From: JANQOH01 sp965242575
Lineage (GTDB): Bacteria > Pseudomonadota > Alphaproteobacteria > UBA7887
Assembly (NCBI GenBank): GCA_965242575.1
Contig: OZ251461.1
Location: forward strand, 2,914,001 to 2,978,000
Direction: 5' to 3'
Length of the DNA: 64,000 bases
Both the position numbers and the translations under genes were made by a program. The notes beneath the pieces are model-generated. The model saw only the letters and a program-made list of their open reading frames with translations. It made no database searches and was not told where the DNA came from. Shown here in pieces: positions 58,902 to 64,000 of this stretch (positions are counted from its first letter, which is position 1; each line of letters starts with the position of its first letter).

Positions 58902-59657
58902 ATGACGGACCGGGAGTTCGAGGGCAGAACGGCGCTGGTGACGGGCGGGTCGCGCGGCATCGGCCGGGCGATCTGCGCGCGGCTCGCCGCGGGCGGCGCG
59001 GCGGTCGCGGTCAACTACGCGGCCCGCGAGGACGCCGCGCGCGAAACCCTGGCCGCGGTCGAGGCGGCGGGCGGGCGCGGCATGGTCGTGCGCGGCGACG
59101 TGGCCAACCCGGACGCGGTCGCGCGCATGGTCGCCGAAACCGAGGCCGAACTCGGCCCCATCGACCTGCTGGCGGCCAACGCCGGGATCGCCGCCGCCAC
59201 CGCCCATGACGAGATCGACCTCGCCCGGTGGCGGCGCATGATGGCGGTCAACGTCGACGGGACGCTGCACTCCGTCCTCGCGGTGAAGGACGGCATGATC
59301 GCGCGCGGCTTCGGGCGCATCGTCTGCCTCGCCTCCATCGCCGGCCTGCTCGCGCGCCCCGGCCTGATCGCATACGGCGTCTCCAAGGCGGCGGTCATCG
59401 CGCTGGTGCGCAACATCGCGCCGGGGATCGCCCCGGCGGTGCGCATCAACGCCGTCGCGCCCGGCCTCACCGAAACCGACATGATCGCCGACGTCCCCGA
59501 GTCCCGGCGCGCCGCGATGGTGGCGGACACGCCGCTCGGGCGCGTCGGCAAGCCGGAGGAGATCGCCGAACTCGCGGCGTTCCTCCTGTCGGAGAAGTCG
59601 GCCTTCACCACCGGGCAGACCGTCGTCGCCGATGGCGGGCGGGTCACGCTGCCGTGA
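58902..59657 (+). CDS. SDR family oxidoreductase (FabG-like)
   Basis: This 251-residue SDR has the TGGSRGIG cofactor motif, ANAG, YGVSKAAVIALVRN and the C-terminal TTGQTVVADGGR, most like 3-oxoacyl-ACP reductases. Its start follows an agggggag ribosome-binding site. The stop overlaps the MFS transporter start (GTGA), linking an oxidoreductase with transport. Confidence 0.93.
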   Translation: MTDREFEGRTALVTGGSRGIGRAICARLAAGGAAVAVNYAAREDAARETLAAVEAAGGRGMVVRGDVANPDAVARMVAETEAELGPIDLLAANAGIAAATAHDEIDLARWRRMMAVNVDGTLHSVLAVKDGMIARGFGRIVCLASIAGLLARPGLIAYGVSKAAVIALVRNIAPGIAPAVRINAVAPGLTETDMIADVPESRRAAMVADTPLGRVGKPEEIAELAAFLLSEKSAFTTGQTVVADGGRVTLP

Positions 59658-60862
59658 CGAACGGCCGCCGTTCGAACTTTTGCGCGCAGGCCGCCGCCGG
59701 AGTCGCCCACGCCTTCGCGCACATGTTCGTGCTGCTGTTCGCCACCGTGGTGCTGGCGCTGGAGCGCGAATGGGCGATGAGCTACGACCGGCTGTTCGCG
59801 CTGTCGATCCCCATGTCGGTGCTATTCGGCGCCGCCGCGGTGCCGTCGGGCTGGCTGGCGGACCGCTGGTCGCAGACCGGCATGATGAGCGTGTATTTCC
59901 TCGGCCTCGGCGCGGCGACGATCCTGACCGGGTTCGCCGACGGCCCCGCCGGGCTTCTGCTCGGCCTGTCCGCGATGGGCCTGTTCGCCGCGATCTACCA
60001 CCCGGTGGGCATCCCGTGGCTGATCCGCCACGCGCCGCATCGCGGCCGCGCGCTCGGGCTGAACGGCGTCTTCGGGTCGCTGGGCGTCGCCGCCGCGGCG
60101 GTCGTGGCGGGCGGGCTCTCGGCGTGGCTCGGCTGGCGCGCGGCGTTCTTCGTCCCCGGCGTCCTCTGCCTCGCCTGCGGCGCCGCCTTCGCCGCGATGT
60201 GCCGCGCCGGGTGGATCTCCGAGCCGCCCGAGGTCCATCCCCAGGACTTCGCCGCCCCCGCCCCCGCCCGGGCCGTGCGCCGGGTCTTCGGCGTGCTCGC
60301 GATCACGGTGCTGTGCGCCGGAACGATCTACCAGGTCACCGCCTTCGCGCTGCCGAAGATATTCGACGAACGCCTCGGCGGCTGGTTCGACGGGAGCGTC
60401 GTCGGCGTCGGCGGCATGGTCACCGCGGTCTATCTGCTCAGCGGCTTGGCGCAAATCCTCGGCGGCGAGCTCGCCGACCGCTACAGCGTGCGCGACGTCT
60501 ATACGGCGACGCAGTTCCTCCAGGTCCCGGCGCTGGCGCTCGCGCTGGTCCTGTTCGACCCGGCGCTGATCGGCGCGGCGGCGCTGATGGTGGCGCTCAA
60601 CGTCGCCGGCCAGCCGGCGGAGAACGCCCTGCTGGCGCGCTTCACCCCGGCCCGCTGGCGCGGCCGCGTCTTCGGCGTGAAGTTCCTGCTCACGCTGGGA
60701 GTCTCGGCCGTCGGGGTGGCGGCGATCCCGGTCGCCTACCGCGCCGCCGGCTCGCTCGACCCGCTGTTCGTCCTGATGGCGGCGTTCGCGATGGCCGCCG
60801 GCGCCGCCGCGCTCCTCCTGCCGCGCGGCATGGCGCCGCGCGCCGCCGTTCAGACCCCGTGA
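59654..60862 (+). CDS. MFS transporter
   Basis: This 402-residue inner-membrane transporter of the major facilitator superfamily has about twelve hydrophobic helices and the loop 2-3 motif (SGWLADRWSQTG) with its repeat in the second half (GELADRYSVRD). It starts at GTG 59654, coupled to the SDR gene. The substrate cannot be predicted. The 3' end overlaps the convergent epimerase gene by 13 bp. Confidence 0.92.
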   Translation: MTNGRRSNFCAQAAAGVAHAFAHMFVLLFATVVLALEREWAMSYDRLFALSIPMSVLFGAAAVPSGWLADRWSQTGMMSVYFLGLGAATILTGFADGPAGLLLGLSAMGLFAAIYHPVGIPWLIRHAPHRGRALGLNGVFGSLGVAAAAVVAGGLSAWLGWRAAFFVPGVLCLACGAAFAAMCRAGWISEPPEVHPQDFAAPAPARAVRRVFGVLAITVLCAGTIYQVTAFALPKIFDERLGGWFDGSVVGVGGMVTAVYLLSGLAQILGGELADRYSVRDVYTATQFLQVPALALALVLFDPALIGAAALMVALNVAGQPAENALLARFTPARWRGRVFGVKFLLTLGVSAVGVAAIPVAYRAAGSLDPLFVLMAAFAMAAGAAALLLPRGMAPRAAVQTP

Positions 60863-61827
60863 TAGCCGCGGAACCAGGAGACGAAACGCGGGACCCCCTC
60901 CTCGATCGGCGTCGCCGGGCGGACGCCGAAATCGCGCTCCAGCGCCGAGGCGTCGGCGCAGGTCTCGGCGACGTCGCCCGGCTGCATGGGCAAGGACTCG
61001 ATCCGGGCCCGGCGCCCCGCCGCGCGTTCGACGACGGCGACGAAGCGCCGCAGCGGCTCGGAGCGCGCGCCGCCGATGTTGTAGATGCGATGCGGCGCGC
61101 CATCCTCCGGCCCTGGCGGGCGGTCGGCGATTCGCAGCGCGCCGGCCACGACGTCGTCGATATAGGTGAAGTCCCGCTTCATGTCGCCGTCGTTGAACAG
61201 CCGGATCGGCCGCCCGGCGAGGATCGCGTCGACGAACAGCCAGGCGGCCATGTCGGGCCGGCCCCACGGGCCGTACACCGTGAAGAACCGCAGGCCGGTG
61301 GCGGGAATCCCGTGCAGGCGGCTGTAAGTGTGCGCCATCAGCTCGCCCGCGCGCTTGGTGGCCGCGTATAGCGACACCGGCGAATCGGCCCGGTCGTCCT
61401 CGGCCCAGGGGGTTTCGGCGCCGCCGTAAACCGAACTGGAGCTGGCGTAAACGAGGTGCTCCAGGCCGCCCATGCCGCGGCACGCCTCGAAGACCGATAT
61501 CTGCCCCATCAGGTTGCTGCGGCCGTAGGAGAACGGGTCGCGCAGCGCGTGGCGCACCCCCGCCTGGGCGGCGAGGTGGAAGACGACGCGAAACGGCCCG
61601 TAGCGGCGCGCGAACGCCGCCATGGCCGCGCCATCGGCGATGTCCAGCCGGACGAAGCGGAACGCGCCGCCGGCGTCCGCGAGGCGGTCGATCCGCGCCC
61701 GCTTCAGCGCCGGGTCGTAATAGGCGTTCAGGTCGTCGACGCCGACGACCGATTCGCCCCGCTCGACCAGGGCGCGGGCCAGGTGAAAGCCGATGAACCC
61801 CGCCGCGCCGGTCACCAGAACCGTCAT
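60850..61827 (-). CDS. NAD-dependent epimerase, UDP-glucuronate 4-epimerase type
   Basis: This 325-residue extended SDR has GAAGFIGFHLARALVERG, VFHLAAQAGVRHAL, YASSSSVYGG, the YAATK catalytic pair, and GRPDMAAWLFVDAI, which is characteristic of UDP-glucuronate epimerases. It would supply galacturonate for surface polysaccharides or LPS. It lies downstream of ftsZ-lpxC and the phosphatase gene on the same strand. Confidence 0.92.
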   Translation of the reverse strand: MTVLVTGAAGFIGFHLARALVERGESVVGVDDLNAYYDPALKRARIDRLADAGGAFRFVRLDIADGAAMAAFARRYGPFRVVFHLAAQAGVRHALRDPFSYGRSNLMGQISVFEACRGMGGLEHLVYASSSSVYGGAETPWAEDDRADSPVSLYAATKRAGELMAHTYSRLHGIPATGLRFFTVYGPWGRPDMAAWLFVDAILAGRPIRLFNDGDMKRDFTYIDDVVAGALRIADRPPGPEDGAPHRIYNIGGARSEPLRRFVAVVERAAGRRARIESLPMQPGDVAETCADASALERDFGVRPATPIEEGVPRFVSWFRGYHGV

Positions 61828-61849
61828 GGGAGGGCCGGCCTTCCCGCGC

Positions 61850-62479
61850 TCACGACAGGTCCCCGAAACTGCGGACTTCCGTCAGCGCGCGGACGCAGCG
61901 GACCGCGAAACCGGGTTCGGCGAGGCCCCGCGCCGCCGCGCCGTCTTCGACGCCGGCGACGTGGACGCCTCCCGCGAGACCGGCGGCGCGGCCGGCCTGG
62001 AGGTCGGTCGCGCGGTCGCCGACGATCCACGACCGCGCCAGGTCGACGGGCCAGAACCGCGCCGCCGCCAGCAGCATTCCCGGCGCGGGCTTGCGCCAAT
62101 GGTGCGCGGCGCGGCGCAGCGACCCGACCCCCTCCTCGTGGTAGCCGCAGGCCAGCACCATGTCGAAAGCCGCGCCGGAGGCCGCGAGCGCGGCGGCGAT
62201 GGCGTCCTGGACCGCGGCGAAGGCAGCCCAGTCGAACAGCCCGCGGGCGATTCCCGACTGGTTGGTGACCACGACCACGGGGGTCCCGGCCCGGTTGCAG
62301 GCGGCTATCAGCTCCGCCGCGCCCGGCGCGAGCGCTACGTCCTCGACCCGGCGCAGGTGGCCGACCTCGACCACCACGACGCCGTCGCGGTCGAGGAACA
62401 GCGCCGGGCGCGGCGGGCCGGCCGGCGGCGCCCGCAGCGCCTCGCGCCACAGCCCGATTCCGTCGACCGGATGCGGCAT
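61850..62479 (-). CDS. HAD phosphatase, D-glycero-D-manno-heptose 1,7-bisphosphate phosphatase-like
   Basis: This 209-residue HAD-IIIA phosphatase has FLDRDGVV, VVTNQSGIARG, WRKPAPGM and IVGDRATD, the pattern of GmhB/HisB-N enzymes in LPS heptose biosynthesis. GmhB usually binds zinc with a CxH...CxC loop; here only the first half (ACGYHE) remains and the second reads LRRAAHHWRKP without cysteines. The substrate could therefore differ. It is placed between lpxC and an epimerase, which suits envelope polysaccharide work. Confidence 0.82.
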   Translation of the reverse strand: MPHPVDGIGLWREALRAPPAGPPRPALFLDRDGVVVVEVGHLRRVEDVALAPGAAELIAACNRAGTPVVVVTNQSGIARGLFDWAAFAAVQDAIAAALAASGAAFDMVLACGYHEEGVGSLRRAAHHWRKPAPGMLLAAARFWPVDLARSWIVGDRATDLQAGRAAGLAGGVHVAGVEDGAAARGLAEPGFAVRCVRALTEVRSFGDLS

Positions 62480-62509
62480 CGGCGGCGGGCCGCCGGGCGC
62501 GCCCCGCGT

Positions 62510-63397
62510 TCAGGCCAGCGCCGCCCGCGCCTCCTTGCCGTCGTCGTCGAAGCGCCAATTGGCGGAGTCCGCGAAGAGCGCCCGCAGCAGCCGGTTGTTC
62601 AAGGCGTGCCCGGCGCGCACCGCCTCCACCCGGGCGACGATTCGGGCGCCGGCGAGGTAGAGGTCGCCCAGGCAGTCGAGCGCCTTGTGCCGCGCGAACT
62701 CGTCGCGGAACCGCAGGCCCTCCTCGTTTCGCACCCCGTCCTCCCCGACCACGACCGCGTTCTTCAGGCTGCCGCCGAGCGCCATGCCGGAGGCGCGGAG
62801 CGCGGCGATGTCGCTTTCGAAACCGAAGGTGCGGGCGCGCGCGACCTCGTGGCGAAAGGCGCCGTTGGCGGGGACGAACTCGCACGCCTGCGCGCCGATG
62901 GCGCGATGATCGAAGGCGATTTCGCAGCGGATGCTCATGCCGTGGTCCGGCAGCAGGGCGATTCGCGACTCCCCATCGGAGACGGAGACCGGGCGCAGGA
63001 CCTTGACGACGCGGCGCGGCGCGTCGAGTTCCTCCAGCCCGGCGCAATCGACGAGAAACGCGAACGGCTCGGCGCTCCCGTCCATCGCCGGGACCTCCTC
63101 CGCGTCGAGATCGACCAGCAGGTTGTCGACCCCGCACCCCCAGAGGGCCGCCATCAGATGCTCCACCGTGCGGACGCGCGCGCCGGAATCGCCCTCCAGG
63201 CTCGTGCACAGCCGCGTTTCGGCGACCCGGTCGTAGCGGGCGGGAACGCGCGCGCCGCCGAGGTCGCCGCGCCGGAACACGATTCCCGTCCCCGCCGGCG
63301 CGGCGCGCAGGGTCATCCGCACCTCGCCGCCGCTGTGCAGTCCGACGCCCCGGCAGTCGATCGCGCGGCGAAGGGTGGTTTGCCGTTTCACCGCCAT
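62510..63397 (-). CDS. lpxC: UDP-3-O-acyl-N-acetylglucosamine deacetylase
   Basis: This 295-residue LpxC catalyses the committed step of lipid A synthesis. It has RQTTLRRAIDCRGVGLHSGG, the zinc-ligand VEHLMAALWGCGVDN, and HKALDCLGDLYLAG. The start at 63397 is chosen because cgggagga lies just upstream; an ATG at 63478 would add 27 residues. Directly following ftsZ is the standard dcw-cluster position in proteobacteria. Confidence 0.96.
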   Translation of the reverse strand: MAVKRQTTLRRAIDCRGVGLHSGGEVRMTLRAAPAGTGIVFRRGDLGGARVPARYDRVAETRLCTSLEGDSGARVRTVEHLMAALWGCGVDNLLVDLDAEEVPAMDGSAEPFAFLVDCAGLEELDAPRRVVKVLRPVSVSDGESRIALLPDHGMSIRCEIAFDHRAIGAQACEFVPANGAFRHEVARARTFGFESDIAALRASGMALGGSLKNAVVVGEDGVRNEEGLRFRDEFARHKALDCLGDLYLAGARIVARVEAVRAGHALNNRLLRALFADSANWRFDDDGKEARAALA

Positions 63398-63530
63398 CGT
63401 TCCTCCCGCTTCGGCGGACGACGGAATCCTGGCCGGCGCGTCGCCGCCGATGGGTTCCCGAAACATGGTTTCTAGCAAACCTTCGGGACGCCGGTCATCA
63501 CGCTTTGTTGCATAATGTTACCGCCCATCT

Positions 63531-64000
63531 TCACCGCTCCGACCGGCTGCGGCGGAGAAACGGCGGAATGTCGTGCAACTGGTCCTCGAACGCCGACGGC
63601 TCGGACTTCGCGGCGGCGGGCGCCGGCTCCGGCGGCCGCGGCGGCGTCTCGACCGCCGCCGCGGGCGGGGCCGCATCGGCATCCGCCGGCGCCCGGCCCG
63701 GACGCTTCAGCCAGTCGTACACGCGCGGGCGGGTTTTCGTCTCGGCCGGCTCGGCGGCGGCCGGGGGCGGAGGCGGAGGCGGAGGAGGCGTCTCGAGGAC
63801 CGGCGCCGCCGCCCGCTCCGAAGCGAAGGGATCCGGCGGGAGGCGATCTGCGTCGCGCCGAACCGCCGGCGCCGGGCCCGCCGTCTCGAACGCGGGAGCC
63901 GGGTCCGGAATCCGGGGCTCCGGATCCGGGACCCGGGGCTTCGGCGGGTCGAACGCGCTCTCGGCCGAATGCAGGCGAGGGGGAAGGCCCGGGGCCGTCG
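63531..64000 (-). CDS. ftsZ: FtsZ C-terminal linker and tail, rest outside the window
   Basis: The minus-strand frame is open from the right edge to a stop at 63531. It is a very long Pro/Ala-rich linker (with a run of nine prolines near 63,780) ending in QLHDIPPFLRRSRSER, which matches the conserved FtsZ C-terminal peptide (DIPxFLR) that binds FtsA and ZipA-like partners. Position before lpxC supports ftsZ. The GTPase domain lies beyond the window, so the call rests on the tail and gene order. Confidence 0.75.
   Translation of the reverse strand, partial: TAPGLPPRLHSAESAFDPPKPRVPDPEPRIPDPAPAFETAGPAPAVRRDADRLPPDPFASERAAAPVLETPPPPPPPPPAAAEPAETKTRPRVYDWLKRPGRAPADADAAPPAAAVETPPRPPEPAPAAAKSEPSAFEDQLHDIPPFLRRSRSER

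Overview
The window is very GC-rich and looks like an alphaproteobacterial chromosome. The evidence is the imuA-imuB-dnaE2 mutagenesis operon, a fused indolepyruvate:ferredoxin oxidoreductase, an ftsZ tail followed by lpxC (end of the dcw cluster), glmU-glmS, and DUF1640/CCDC90-like small proteins. Genus and order cannot be settled from the sequence; a Rhodospirillales-like lineage is only a guess. Several modules are clearly AT-richer than their surroundings (GHKL/methylase, AAA ATPase, NYN/STAND, uracil-DNA glycosylase), which points to transfer.

1-14 kb is a defence island. It starts with the 3' part of a type I restriction-modification locus (hsdM, hsdS) and continues with three minus-strand cassettes: a methylase with a GHKL-ATPase/nuclease-like protein, an AAA ATPase with a small possible nuclease, and a broken metallo-beta-lactamase gene with two unknowns. 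Cassettes 1 and 2 lie between the same kind of flanks: a small 'WYRRAGKP' gene or its relic on the left, and a CCDC90-like leader gene plus a decayed copy of a lipoprotein 5' region on the right. The intact lipoprotein gene (12.7-14.0 kb) follows cassette 3. This suggests repeated insertion or duplication at one hotspot.

14-24.5 kb carries indolepyruvate oxidoreductase and an SDR gene, then an orphan methylase cut by a pile of insertion sequences (intact IS630, nonsense-mutated IS1380, truncated IS5) and a frameshifted hslO. 24.8-27.6 kb is a NYN-nuclease/STAND-NTPase pair. 27.6-32.6 kb is catabolic: two luciferase-like oxidoreductases, an enolase-superfamily enzyme, a class IV aminotransferase and a NUDIX protein. 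At 32.7-33.1 kb is an orphan RiPP precursor with a nitrile-hydratase-like leader peptide and a Ser/Thr-rich core.

33.4-36.6 kb (glmU, glmS) makes UDP-GlcNAc precursors. 36.7-41 kb is a TrlF-like PHP/SMC ATPase with a Schlafen/AlbA-type ATP-binding protein, followed by a pglZ N-terminal fragment joined to a degraded copy of the dnaE2 3' end. 41.3-46.6 kb is imuA-imuB-dnaE2. 48.2-51.5 kb is a tightly packed, unfamiliar operon: cysteine-cluster protein, TerB-like protein, secreted coiled coil, a protein with a nuclease-like motif and glycine/alanine-rich hydrophobic segments, and a variant uracil-DNA glycosylase.

51.5-58.7 kb holds toxin-antitoxin modules (a decayed TacA/TacT pair and an RES toxin with its antitoxin), relics, a frameshifted DUF4143 ATPase, an epoxide hydrolase and an SDR. 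58.9-64 kb returns to core functions: SDR and MFS genes, then on the minus strand ftsZ (partial), lpxC, a GmhB-like phosphatase and a nucleotide-sugar epimerase. No tRNA, rRNA or CRISPR array was seen.
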